A DNA stretch of 64,000 nt, from positions 186,001 to 250,000 of the forward strand of contig NJFT01000024.1 of the NCBI GenBank assembly GCA_002221725.1, given 5' to 3'. Positions within the stretch are counted from its first letter, which is position 1, and the number at the start of each line of letters is the position of its first letter. Below are positions 25,914 through 36,350 of this stretch, piece after piece. The notes under the pieces were generated by a model. That model did no database searches and was not told the origin of the DNA. It was given only the letters and a program-made list of their open reading frames with translations. The position numbers were made by a program, and so were the translations under genes. This DNA is from Scedosporium boydii. Taxonomy: Eukaryota > Ascomycota > Sordariomycetes > Microascales > Microascaceae.

Positions 25914-26581
25914 TCAATCTTCTCCCAGACTCTCCCTAACACACTTCCTACACCTCTTCCTGAATTCTTTATGCTTGCCATCCCTCTCCTCCCTGAATAG
26001 CCTTGCCGCCTCAACGTTGGCGGGTGACTCGTCGTTCGGAGAATAGAAAAGCGAAATGACGCTGAGCAGGATGGTCTCCGGGGTCTGGACGGGGCTCCAG
26101 CGCTCGGAGGCGGATTCGTAGCCGTAGAGGTCCTCGCCGGGAGGGTGCAGGATGGAGATGCAGAGCTTGCCGTCGGCGTAGATGTTGGGGTGGAAGGGGA
26201 TGGGTTGTTGGAAGGTCATCGAGGGGGGGCTGAGCGGGTAGTTGCTGGGGAAGTTGAGGTGGGCTCGGAAGTTGCCCCCTGTTTTTTATAATAATTTTCT
26301 GTTAGTAAAAAAGGTAGAAACGGGAGTTTGATCCCTTACTTGAGGGTGTAGGGTAATGTCGAGAAAAGAAAGGTGGTGTGTTCAGGGGGGAGGTACTGTG
26401 CAAGAAACTCACCGCCGTAGTATTTGCAGTCGTCATTGATCATAAGCATAACCTCCCACTCAAAGATGTTGTTATCATTGACAAGGCCGCAGGAAATTCC
26501 AGGGATGTCCTTGCTTCGTTGCATCTCTTTCAGTTGCCGGCGGAGAAGGGAAGCCGCCGCGGCGCTTGAGGAGGAGGTCAT
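25914..26581 (-). CDS. Ubiquitin-conjugating enzyme E2, UBE2G (Ubc15/Ubc7) type
   Basis: Minus-strand exons 26581-26413 and 26278-25914 encode 177 residues. SLLRRQLKEMQ is helix 1, PFHPNIYADGKLCISIL contains the active Cys at about residue 96, and the acidic loop insertion (HPPGEDLYGYESASERW) typical of the UBE2G and Cdc34 group follows. GLVNDNNIFEWEV and SPNDESPAN are closer to UBE2G1/Ubc15 than to Ubc7. The usual GPxxTxYxGG turn is replaced by INDDCKYYGGG, created across the splice. UBE2G enzymes mainly build Lys48 chains. Which degradation pathway it serves is not shown by the sequence. Confidence 0.9.
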
Positions 26582-27701
26582 CGCGAAGCCGGCTCTCGTA
26601 GCTTTGGCGATATCTACGATGGAGGGGGGGAGAAGGAGTCGGCGGCTATTCAACGGAGCAGGCCGAAGTTGCGTTCAGGATTCACCTGGAGGGTGTGATG
26701 AATGGCTCGGAGGAGTGGGTGGAAGACGAAGACGCTGAAGCTGGTAGTAGGAAGAGTTTAATAGGGAGGGTGGCTTCGTAGAGAAAAGGTAAAATACCAA
26801 GACGTAATTATCGTGTCGAATTGTCGCTGCACGTTTGAGAAGGTGCAGCCAGAGCCGGTTTTGTACTTGGAGGTTGTCAGGCAAGACTCAGGACCCTGCT
26901 AGATTTTGACCGAGACGCAAGGGTTCCAGGCGCGGGGCAGAGTGGCGGGGTCGTTGTATGATGGCATTTTGGGCGAACATTCAAGGTGACAAGTACTTGT
27001 CGGTATCTTGGCGCTCGGTGAGACCTGTGGAGAACCTTCGGGTTCATAGATAGTTAAGAGTCAATTGTATCGATGATGCTCTTTCTCAGGAGCTTCGCCC
27101 GTTGGAATTCTTCACGAAAACGCACGAATAGCTCAGAAGTTGCCTAGAGAGAAAAGTCCAATTCAATTTCCTGCGACCTTCCACTTGATTTCGTTTCGAT
27201 AGATGGCGACTATTCTCTTGCAATCCATTTCAACTACACGAATCTGTTGAAACATGCTCCAGTACTCCAGCACCCTCTAATACGAGAGGCAACATGAAAT
27301 TCTCTTTGAGAGCATGTATTATAACCCAGGGCGTCACGTTTCAAGAGCTGCCACTCCACCTTCATTGGAGCTCCTTTGTCCACGGAATTGGCTATCTGGT
27401 CCGCTCGAAGCGGTTTTGTGTTTCGACCCTTCGAGATGCTAGTAGCTTTCAAAAAGGGCAGCAGCTATGTAGTCGTCTTAACCGCGTGTCTCCACAACTC
27501 AAAGGAAACGGCTGGCCTCTTAGTATCGCGATTAGAACGCTTTCGACAACACCTTGGGAGGTTCCCCCGCTTGGCCGAATCTCGGGGCGAGTTCCGTATC
27601 TTCTGAGCAGTTGGGGATGGATGCCATACAATGACCCAGAGAGTCGAGGTGCTCTAGACCGCAGGTCCACCATTCCCTATTTCCACTTCGGAACCCATCG
27701 C
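26582..27701. other. Intergenic, 1.1 kb
   Basis: 5' of the E2 gene and 3' of snu23, both on the minus strand. No supported gene; the long plus frame starting at 27294 is antisense to snu23. Confidence 0.5.
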
Positions 27702-28421
27702 TCATTTCTTCGAAGTCCCGAACCCAGTAAACCCCATCTGCGCCATCATGTCATCCTCATCATGCTCTCCTTCTATCCGCACATCCTCGCCGTAGTCCAT
27801 CTTCGCCTTAGCAGCCTGCTCTTTCTCCGCCCTCTTCTTCTCCTCCTGCTCCCTCTTCCTCTTCCGCCTCTCCTCCTGCTCTTTGATCCTCTCTTTCTCC
27901 CGCAAGGCCAACCTATCCTCCAGGGACGTCGCCTTCTCAGACTCGAGATCCTTCCTCCTCTGCACATGCCACAATATCCTCTCTCGAACCTCCTCCACAG
28001 TAGCCCTCTGCACTTTCCCCGTATGACCGGTCGCGATCAAATGCTGCATTGTATTCAGATGATCGATGAACTGCTTATTATCCTTAAACGTGAGATCGCA
28101 CGCCTCGCAGTAGAAACCGGCTCCTCTCCCCCTCTTCCCCGTCGCCGCTCCCGCCGGCACCAGCTGCACTTTGCCCACGCGCTCGCTGACATCGAGGGCG
28201 GCTTTTCTCGCGGATATCAGCGCCTCGTTGCCCGTGGGCTGGCGTACGTATTTCTTCCCGGCGAGTCGGGCCTCGTAGCGGGCTTTGGCTTCTTCGCGCT
28301 CTTTGGCCTCCTTTTCTTTTGCGCGGGCGGCGTATTCTTCGGGGTCGTATTTTTTGCGGAAGTCAGTGTCTCCGGCTGGCGCGCCGTAGGCACCGCCACC
28401 GCCGCCCTTGGACGAAGACAT
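27702..28421 (-). CDS. snu23: U4/U6.U5 tri-snRNP component Snu23 (ZMAT2-like)
   Basis: An intronless frame of 239 residues. The N-terminal DTDFRKKYDPEEYAARAKE block and the single matrin-type C2H2 finger (FYCEACDLTF ... HLNTMQH, about residues 103-126) are hallmarks of Snu23. A highly charged coiled-coil (Glu/Arg/Lys) region follows at about 155-210, ending in the conserved MAQMGFTGFGTSKK tail. It is a B-complex-specific spliceosome protein acting near the 5' splice site and U6. It is divergently arranged with dph5; the 430-bp gap is likely a shared promoter. Confidence 0.95.
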   Translation of the reverse strand: MSSSKGGGGGAYGAPAGDTDFRKKYDPEEYAARAKEKEAKEREEAKARYEARLAGKKYVRQPTGNEALISARKAALDVSERVGKVQLVPAGAATGKRGRGAGFYCEACDLTFKDNKQFIDHLNTMQHLIATGHTGKVQRATVEEVRERILWHVQRRKDLESEKATSLEDRLALREKERIKEQEERRKRKREQEEKKRAEKEQAAKAKMDYGEDVRIEGEHDEDDMMAQMGFTGFGTSKK

Positions 28422-28851
28422 GGTGTTTTTCTTCGCGGCGGGAGAACGTTTCTTTCAGAGGCCTTAAGACAGAATCTGGGGTTGAAAGTTAAGAGCTGAG
28501 GGCGGGGTTGCGTGTGGAATTGTGGATCTAGTGAAGGGGCGAAACGTGGGAGGTCGTGGGAGCAAATGTGTTGGAGAGGCTGGTGGAAAAGAGCTTGGAT
28601 TTGGCGACTTTCTTGTGGCAAGCTCTGAAGTACTGAAGTACCACATCAACTGTCCCTTACATTAGCACAACCCCATTGGGGTGTCCCTAGTCATTATCGC
28701 GGGGTACGTGGGGCATCCAGTATCGCCTGCCAAAATTTCCTGACCCCGCCAGCTTTGAGAGGTCGAATCCAGGACCTCGTTCGTCATCGTTGGAGTTATA
28801 AATTCTTTGTTAATTGCATTCCTTACCTACTTCCCAGGAAACCTCTTCACG
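28422..28851. promoter_or_regulatory. Divergent promoter region of snu23 and dph5
   Basis: The 430 bases separate two oppositely oriented housekeeping genes. The region contains AAGTACTGAAGTACC at about 28627-28641. No TATA box is obvious. Confidence 0.4.
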
Positions 28852-29885
28852 ATGCTTTATCTCGTTGGATTAGGCCTAGGTGATGAGACCGACATCACCC
28901 TCAAGGGCCTCGAGGTGGTTAAGAAATCTGCCAGAGTCTATCTAGAGGCCTATACTAGCATTCTCCTCGTCGACAAGTCCATCTTGGTGCGCTGTCTCCA
29001 ATCCCGAACCCAAATATACACACATATATGACTTTTACTAGGCAGGCTAACGAAGGGAGCTTATCATAGTAGGAGTCTTACTATGGTCGCGAAGTCATCA
29101 TCGCCGACCGCGAAATGGTCGAGTCCAGCAGCGACGAAATCCTAGAGGGCGCTGACACTGTAGACGTCGCATTCCTGGTTGTCGGAGACCCTTTCGGGTA
29201 GGTTATTCCCATTTATTTTGGAGCGACATCTTCAGACACTCGAAGGAAGCCCCGACTTACTTGCCTCTTCTCCCCATTCAGTGCCACAACCCACACCGAT
29301 CTCGTTATCCGCGCGCGCGAAAAGTCGATCCCTGTCCGCACAGTCCCCAATGCCTCCATTCTATCCGCCATTGGCGCTGCCGGACTCCAGCTCTACCACT
29401 TCGGCCAGACCGTCTCCATGGTCTTCTTCACAGACAATTGGCGCCCGGCGTCTTTCTACGACCGGATACGCGAGAACCGATCCATCGGCCTGCACACCCT
29501 CATTCTCCTGGACATCAAGGTGAAGGAGCAGAGCCTGGAGAATATGGCGAGGGGAAGGAAGATATACGAGCCGCCGAGGTACATGACTGTCGGTCAATGC
29601 GCGCAGCAAATGCTGGAGATTGAGGAGGAGAAGAAGGAGGGCGTATATGGACCAGAAAGCCTTGCTGTCGGCGCTGCGAGGGTGGGTGGCGAGACGGAGA
29701 AGTTCGTTGCGGGTACGCTCAAAGAGCTCTGTGATGCCGACGACGTTCTTGGAGGGCCTCTGCATAGTCTCATACTCCTTGGAACCGGCACGCATGAGCT
29801 CGAGCACGAATATGTGCGGGAGTTCGCCCTGGATAAGGAAAACTGGGATCGGATTTGGGCAGAAAACTATCAGAGCAAGAAATAA
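28852..29885 (+). CDS. dph5: Diphthine (methyl ester) synthase
   Basis: Exons 28852-28986, 29073-29197 and 29282-29885 give 287 residues, the normal family length. The family start [19 protein letters not shown] fixes the ATG although the frame is open upstream. VVGDPFGATTHTDL, formed across the second intron, is the SAM-binding loop, and [13 protein letters not shown] and [10 protein letters not shown] follow as in Dph5. The enzyme methylates the modified histidine of elongation factor 2 on the route to diphthamide. No unusual residues were seen. Confidence 0.96.
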
Positions 29886-30095
29886 TGGATATCTAGAATC
29901 AAGTCCTTCTCATCCCCCTGTCCGCCGTTGTCCTGGAATTTCCCGTTCTAATTTCAGTAGAGTTTTTCTTATTACTTGTTGCATTTCTGAATTTTGTTGG
30001 TCATATCTAACTAGGAAAAGAAAAAAGATCCCCGATTTGTTCATGTTCATACAGTTCAGTCTAGTCCCTGACAGCCTCAATGTTCCTCTCTATCC

Positions 30096-30817
30096 TTAGG
30101 ACGACGACGCAGTAGCAGTAGCAGTACCACCCGACCTCCACTGATTCACCTCTCCGGCCGTAATCTCCCTCAACTTCGTCATATGGCCCGGCTGGCCCAT
30201 AACGCCATGAACCGCCTCAGCTGCCCGAGTAAACAGACTTCCATCCGACAGCGAGCACGTTGCCGTATCCATCTTGACGCGGATCATGCCCAGGCGAGGG
30301 TCGGAAGCGGAGCCGTCGTGCTTGCCGTCGCCGAGATCGCCGAGCCAGGTCTTCAGCACGGGGTTATAGTAGCGTTCAATGAGTGCGCGGTCCTTGATGA
30401 TGGAGGCAGAACCAGCGATGGAGGCCCAGTCGCCGGCAGCATTGACGAAGGAGACGTTGACGTGGGGGTCGACGGAGAGTTCTTCGACCTTGTGTGAGGC
30501 GGTGTTTGTGTAGAAGAGCAGATCGGTGCCGTTGGATTCCTTAGCCCGTCTGCGTTAGTGTTTCTGTATTCCCTTCACTGGGCGTAAGGAGGAAGACTTA
30601 CAGTGGCGGACAGCTGCATGCATCGAGAGGCGAGGAGCCCGGTGTTGGAATCCCTGGTGGTGAGCATGCCGTGCTTGCACTTGTGGACGAAGTTGAGGAG
30701 GCTGTCCATCTTGACTTTGAGCGGCACATCGTTCTGGCTGACCTTGGCCGTGTAAGGGTCGGCGGGCTTGTCGCCAACCTTGGTAGGGTTAGGGTTATGT
30801 GACATGGTAGAAGTCAT
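30096..30817 (-). CDS. bli-3: Blue-light-inducible BLI-3-like FMN-binding protein
   Basis: Minus-strand exons 30817-30602 and 30539-30096 give 219 residues. The sequence shows a split-barrel pyridoxamine-phosphate-oxidase-like fold: HGMLTTRDSNTGLLASRCM, then LLFYTNTASHKVEEL, FVNAAGDWASIAG and a Trp-containing substrate end (VLKTWLGDL). This is the arrangement of Neurospora BLI-3 and general-stress FMN proteins. The biochemical role is not settled. Two in-frame ATGs (30817, 30805) are close together and the first is taken. A TATATATA element lies at about 30923-30932 upstream. Light control is family knowledge, not shown here. Confidence 0.9.
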
Positions 30818-31534
30818 TTTGAATTCTTTGAAGTTTCGAAAATCTTATAATCTTGGTGGTTTTCCTCTTGTTGGATATCGGGCAAGCTCTCAATTATGGA
30901 AAGCCTGGACGAGTCTTCTGATCTTTATATATATCCCATTACCGCATCGAGTTTTTGGTTGCCCGCCGCCCGAGTTTGGATCATCTTGAGTAGCAAGGAG
31001 TAATGATGACGTCAAACTGCCTAATGAACTACGACAACGGCCATTGTCTTCCATCAACCTGGTGACAGGATGCTACCATCATTGTTTAATATATCGATCA
31101 TGATACTCGCATATGCCGTAGATCAAGGTGCCATTGGCACGGCTTTTGACGGTTGTAGAAGTCAGATCATCCCTTTGGAACAGAAAGTGGATAGAAAGTG
31201 GACCAAGGATGTCGTATCGGAAGCCCTCGTATGGAATTCTTTGTGTAGATCAGGTTCTAGGTGGTGGTTTGAAGGCTCTCAGTTCATATTAAACTCGAGC
31301 CTAACACGGCTCCACCAGAAAGAGATGTTACCACAGGACAGGATGTTGACCTGCGAGATGGACACGCCCAAGAATGATACAAGGGGATATAGACTTTCTA
31401 TGACCCCTTCTGACCACGTCTATCACACGTTCTACCATCCATGGCAATGCCTCCTAACATATGTTTTGACTGTGAAGTAACTCTTCTTGCCCCCAGGGCC
31501 ATGCACATTCTACTAGGCCTGACCCATCAGAGCA
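30818..31534. promoter_or_regulatory. bli-3 upstream region
   Basis: Contains TTTATATATATCCC at about 30922, a candidate TATA box roughly 110 bases upstream of the ATG. Scattered GATC-type sites (for example near 31095) could be zinc-finger light-regulator sites. The 136-residue plus frame at 31070-31480 shows no domain. Confidence 0.35.
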
Positions 31535-32159
31535 TTACAGCTTCCCAACAGCCTTGAGCGCCTTCTCCCCGTCGACAAGTACACACCAGCCCTCACGCCC
31601 CACACCGCCTTCGCCGGCAACTACCGCCTTGAAAGCAGCTGGCTCCTCCCTCGCGACTCCCAGAACCTCATCGTTGAAGCTTCCGGGCTGGAGCCAGACC
31701 GCACGTATGCCGAGCCGCTTCGCGTCGCGCAATACTTGCAGAGTGGCGGCGGGCGGGGTGACGATGGACAGGGCGGTTTCAGTAGGCGAAGGGAGGGCAG
31801 AAATGCTAGGCAGCGCGGGGAAAGGTTCGGATCGGGAGGCGAGGGTGATGGTGGAGGCGGTGGGGTTGATGGGAGTTACGGGGAGGTCGTGGGCATGGTA
31901 CCAATTGAAGACTGGAGAGGAAATGGGGGCCGTTGTTAGTACAGGTAGATTCAAATTACATAGGAGAGACTTCGAGGGGTGAAAGGGGGGGAGGTTCGTA
32001 AATTTGTGGTCTTGCTGGAGTGAACGAAGCACAGCGTTGAGGAGAGGAATGCGACGACTTACTCTTGTTGCCGAATTTGGAGGGGTTCGAGCTTGCGCCG
32101 ACAACGGCGAAGAGCGGCGAAGAAAAGAAGGCCCTTGCTGTCGCTTCGGTGGCTGCCAT
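31535..32159 (-). CDS. CoA-binding domain Rossmann-fold protein
   Basis: Minus-strand exons 32159-32063 and 31911-31535 give 157 residues. LFAVVGASSNPSKFGNK joins IFNWYHAHDLPVTPINP across a 151-nt intron, reconstructing the start of a CoA-binding (YccU-like) domain. The second half has AVWLQPGSFNDEV, the conserved loop of these small proteins. They bind CoA or nucleotides but their cellular role is not established. It is divergent to the methyltransferase gene with a 685-bp gap. Confidence 0.88.
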
Positions 32160-32844
32160 GATTGGACTGATCAAGGATCTCAATTGATCAAAAGAATATT
32201 GGGATTATGCGAGTGCCAAAAAAAGCAAGTGGTTTTTTTGGCTTTTAAACTTCGCAGGAACGCAGGAGCGCAGCACGAGGTGTGATGGCAACGCAGCTTG
32301 TTGGAGAGTGAATCTGGGGAAAGCTGGCTCGGCACGCGGGTCGAGCAAATAGTGTACGGAGTCACAGGAGTGGCGGGGCCTCGGTTGTGATGATGCAATC
32401 TGGAGTTTGTGGGGGGTGGTTGCGCTGGTCTGCTGCTAGTCCAGACTCCAGGTCAGCTGCTGGTCTCTTGCTTGCTTAGCTTTCGTTGATCGCATCAATC
32501 AATTTCATCAAGTTGGTCCAAGTGCTCGCTCACTCAATCCCTTGATCCGTCTACTTGTACGAAGGACGCGGAGGTGTCGGGAATCGGGATTACCTCCGAG
32601 GCATCGGTTGCAACTCTCTCCTCGATGCATCACAGACGTAGGAATCGATGGGTCATTTCCGATTGATATATTTGGACTGAGCGACTGCATTTCCGAGGAA
32701 AAACATTACTCACTTTCCATGCATTTACTTGTCCATCGATCTAGCAACGAATCTAAGTAGAGTCGGGTCGTTTACACATCATTTGATCCGTTGAGCCGCC
32801 GCCATCCATTAATAATCGATATTGGAACAATTCGAACACCAGCG
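32160..32844. promoter_or_regulatory. Divergent upstream region
   Basis: Separates the CoA-binding protein gene (minus) and the methyltransferase gene (plus). It contains a TACGGAGT element near 32354. No gene is seen. Confidence 0.35.
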
Positions 32845-33863
32845 ATGTCAATCTTTGGGTAATAAACCCATCACCATGATGAGCTGTCGGATCAGTCTTT
32901 TTTGTTACCCTCACTAATACCACTGCCAGACGCACCACTTATTCGGCAGCCAGCTATGCCGCCTTTCGGCCCTCATACCCCCCGGCCCTCTTTAACAGGA
33001 TTCTTTCGTTCCACGAACAAGGCCGTCAGATCCGCTCGTCCCCTGATGCTGGGACGCTCCTTGACCTGGGCTGCGGCCACGGCCTCATCGCCCGGGCTTT
33101 GAGCTCCGACTTTCGTCGTGTCATCGGCCTTGACCCCAGTGCCGGCATGGTCGAGCAAGCCCGATCGATGACCATTGGGAAGGCGAGTAATGTCGAGTTC
33201 AGACAGGGCAAGGCCGAGGAACTAGGCTTCCTAGGAGAAGGGGAAGTCGATATGGTTGTCGTAGGGCAAGCAGCTCACTGGTTTAACCTGGATAAACTGT
33301 GGGCAGAGCTGGGCCGCGTCGTGAAGAGGGGAGGTACGCTTGCGATATGGGGGTACAAGGACAACATCATTGTCGGACAGCCACTGGCGACCAAGATATA
33401 CGACGAGTTTACCTACAGCGAGAAGCAAGTTGCACTAGGGATGGAGAGCATGAACGCCTACTGGGAAAAACCTGGAAGGGACTTGATCCGGGCTTCATTG
33501 GACGTGGTCCGTCCGCCCCCGAGCGAATGGAAAGAGCTAACAAGAGATACCTACGAACCGAATCGGGAGACATGTACGGTAAGTCAAGCAGAAGCAGAGT
33601 CTGCGTGGTTACAGAGGAGGATGAAGCTTGGCGAGTTTGAGGGATACGTGAGGTCGTTTAGTGCTTATAGGGGCTGGAAAGATGCCCATCCGGATGCGAA
33701 GAGCAGGGCAGAAGGAGGCTCGGACGGGGATGTGGTTGATGTCATGTTTGATCACATTCTTGACGCTGTCCCGGCGTGGAAGGAGTTGGGGCCAGAGAGA
33801 TGGAGAGAGGCCGAGATAGACGCAGTCTGGGGAACAGTTTTGATTGTAGCGAGGAAACTGTGA
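32845..33863 (+). CDS. Class I SAM-dependent methyltransferase (trans-aconitate/Crg1-like)
   Basis: Exons 32845-32858 and 32930-33863 encode 315 residues. The 14-nt first exon gives MSIFG and joins RTTYSAASYAAFRPSYP, the standard opening of this fungal family. Motif I is LDLGCGHG, then VIGLDPSAGMVEQAR (ribose-binding Asp), VDMVVVGQAAHWF and LAIWGY. It resembles yeast Tmt1/Crg1-type enzymes that methylate small acids or drugs; the substrate here is unknown. The short first exon is supported by phase and by the family N-terminus. Confidence 0.87.
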
Positions 33864-34920
33864 GAGAAGGAGATGCAGCCCAGTTACTTCACACTTGCAT
33901 CTAACGCAGTCTATGTAGCCATGTACAAGCCCACATTGTTTTTCTCTTTCTGCTTCTCTGAGTAATCTATTAACCTAAATCAAGGATGAAGTCAGTCTGT
34001 GGTTGGGCACGAGTTCTTGAAGGTGGCAGGCTGGCGCCGACTGTTCAATCAATGGAAGACCGTTGCCCGGCGACCGTCAATTGATTGTTGACTTTCCTGC
34101 ACACCGTATTAGTGGTTGCAGGAAGTTTGCCCCACCTCACTTCGTTGTCGTCGCCCCTGATCCCTGGGAGCCGCTGGAACTGGCTGCACTATTTTATACA
34201 GCGGGTATAATTGCAGGACTATTGGTGCCTCTTCTTGTATTATGGCTTGGATACTGCCGAATATTGGTCTTTGCTTTGGCATTAATCCTTAATATTAAGA
34301 GGACCTTCGAGGCTTTGACCGACCCTCTTCTTCTCCTTAACATTCTCTTCTCTGGAGCCTTAACAATCGTATCTTCCTCAAATCTTGACTCGAAAATCGC
34401 CATTCTGCCTTTGTCTCGCTTCCAGGTCTCATTCCAGCACACCTCCCTTACTCTACAAGACCTTCGCACTCTTATCAAAATGGTGAGTTACACTAGATCG
34501 AGCCGATTCAGCTCAATTTCAGCTGTGTTTACAGTTGGATGTCTGTTGCCCGGAACTCCCACTGTCGACGTAAACAATAATTCTGAGTGGGCGAAAATGC
34601 CCGCTTTTCGCAAATTTTAGTGCCTCTTGCGCCTTGAATCCGTCGCTCTGGGTCGCTCTGGGTCGCTGTTCTGTTCATAGTTTGCTGTTTTCTGCCCCTA
34701 GATCAATGTTTCTTCGCCTCCAGGCCATTTGACTACAGACCGGTCCAACGTTATTTCCATACTTGGAGCCGAGCGATTCTACCAAATCGTTCCACTCTAC
34801 ATTTTGTTCCTTCGCTCAGTGATTTTCCTCTACCATCGGTTTTGCCCCTGGAGCAACCCACGCGCCGACGCGACCAGCCGAATATTTGGGATCGATAGCA
34901 GCTTTTTTCTTTGCCTCACA
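33864..34920. other. Intergenic, 1.06 kb, with possible 5' UTR intron
   Basis: Upstream of the myosin light chain gene. An ATG followed directly by a GTGAGT donor at 34483 suggests a spliced leader or alternative first exon. A 10-bp unit (GTCGCTCTGG) is repeated at 34642-34661. The hydrophobic frame at 34063-34620 is not convincing as a gene. Confidence 0.4.
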
Positions 34921-35541
34921 ATGTCTTCTAACCAGTTCGATTCTCAGGCTTCGACCAACTACAAGGAGGCCTTCTCCCTGTTCGACAAGCGAGGCACCGG
35001 TCGTGTCCCCGTCGACAGCCTCGGTGATCTCCTCCGCGCCTGCGGCCAGAATCCCACCCTCTCCGAGATCCGCGACCTCGAGAAGAACGTTGGCGGCGAG
35101 TGTACGTGACCCCCCCTTTTTTGACTATGCACCAGCCTTGGCGCATTTTCTAGCGAGCCTTGCTGACTTGTGTTTTTTTTCTTGATGCAGTCGATTTTGA
35201 AACCTTCCAGCGAGTTCTCAACCGACCCGGTGGCTTCCGCGAGCCAGGCGAGCCCGAGGAGTACTGCAGGGGCTTCCAGGTCTTCGATAAGGATATGACG
35301 GGGTTCATTGGCGTCGGTCAGCTAAAGTACATCCTTACGAACCTTGGCGAGAAGATGACCGAGGAGGAGGTCGATGAGCTTCTTAAGGCGGTCGACACGA
35401 GCTCCGGCCAGGTCAACTATACTGGTACGTATTTGAGTTCCCACCGCAAAAAACGAAGTAACCCCCTAGATGACTTTGATGGTTGGACTAACCATCGAAC
35501 GCGCACCAACAGAACTCGTACGGACGATCCTCGCCAACTAG
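34921..35541 (+). CDS. cdc4: Essential myosin light chain, EF-hand (Cdc4/Mlc1)
   Basis: Exons 34921-35101, 35191-35424 and 35513-35541 encode 147 residues. EF-hand folds are recognisable but calcium ligands are degenerate: LFDKRGTGRV, and VFDKDMTGFIGVGQLKYIL. The last exon supplies only ELVRTILAN and is easily missed. The length and order match S. pombe Cdc4 and mould essential light chains, which bind IQ motifs of type II and V myosins at the cytokinetic ring and in vesicle transport. Start and stop agree with the family. Confidence 0.93.
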
Positions 35542-36350
35542 ACGGAAGAGTTACGAAACTTACCCCGATGTACTGTTTGTTTTCTCGGCATTGTTTTAAG
35601 TTTGGCATGATGACTCGGGTCGCAGTTAGTCTTCGCACTTTGAATGCAAGCAACGCTGCGGACCTCGAATGGGACATGATAGTTTTGATTTTGATTTTCG
35701 ACATGGTTCGACCGGGACACTGGATTGTCGGCGTTTGCCCTTGAGAGTCTGTCTTTTAATAGATTCTACTTCGTATATAACACGGCGTTTACGTTTATTG
35801 ACTTTATTGCCGTATCTTTGCGCACCTCACCTGTGCGTCTTGGACCGTCAGAATGGAAGAGTTGATTTCGATGACGACACCACCCCGTCTTTCCACCATG
35901 ACGAAGCCTGCATCGAAGACGCATATTTCTGCCCTTGACGTATCTCAAAGATCTTAGTACATAGGGTTTGCTAGCCTGCTGCAAAATAGGTTTTACTCGA
36001 AGCATGCAGGATGTTCGAACCCATTGATGGATGGGCTAAGAACACGAAATACTGTGCTCGCCTGCTGCTGATAGGATCCGTGACGGGAACGACCCAACAC
36101 TCCAGCACTTAAATAACCCACAAGGGCGGGGAGGCTCGCCATCTGCTCCATTGACAACGTAAGCCGTCTCGTGGGCTTATTCAATTTATAGCGAGTCTTC
36201 TATCCACCCTAGTCGCCTACACTTTCCCCGGCGATTCATGAGACGCCAAGAAGCGAGAGTGTACGACATAGGACTAAACTCTGGCTGGCGTCACTGTGCT
36301 TGTTCTATCCCCCAAAAGGTCCTTGAACATATCGCAACCTGGCGTTGAAT
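35542..36350. other. Intergenic, 0.8 kb
   Basis: 3' region of the light-chain gene and upstream region of the interrupted gene. Nothing is recognised. Confidence 0.5.

Noticed and set aside
27294..28499. 401-residue plus-strand frame
   Set aside because: It lies antisense to snu23, whose domain content is unmistakable; its composition is the mirror of the charged coiled-coil region.
28770..28785. tRNA B-box-like GGTCGAATCC
   Set aside because: One base short of the consensus and no A box or cloverleaf in the preceding 60 bases.
31070..31480. 136-residue ATG frame between bli-3 and the CoA-binding gene
   Set aside because: No signal peptide, domain or splice pattern; it lies in the bli-3 upstream region.
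34063..34620. 185-residue hydrophobic plus-strand frame
   Set aside because: Hydrophobic segments come from T-rich upstream DNA; no ordered helices or family resemblance, and it overlaps a likely leader region.
36011..36025. tRNA B-box-like TGTTCGAACCC
   Set aside because: No A box upstream and no acceptor stem pairing.
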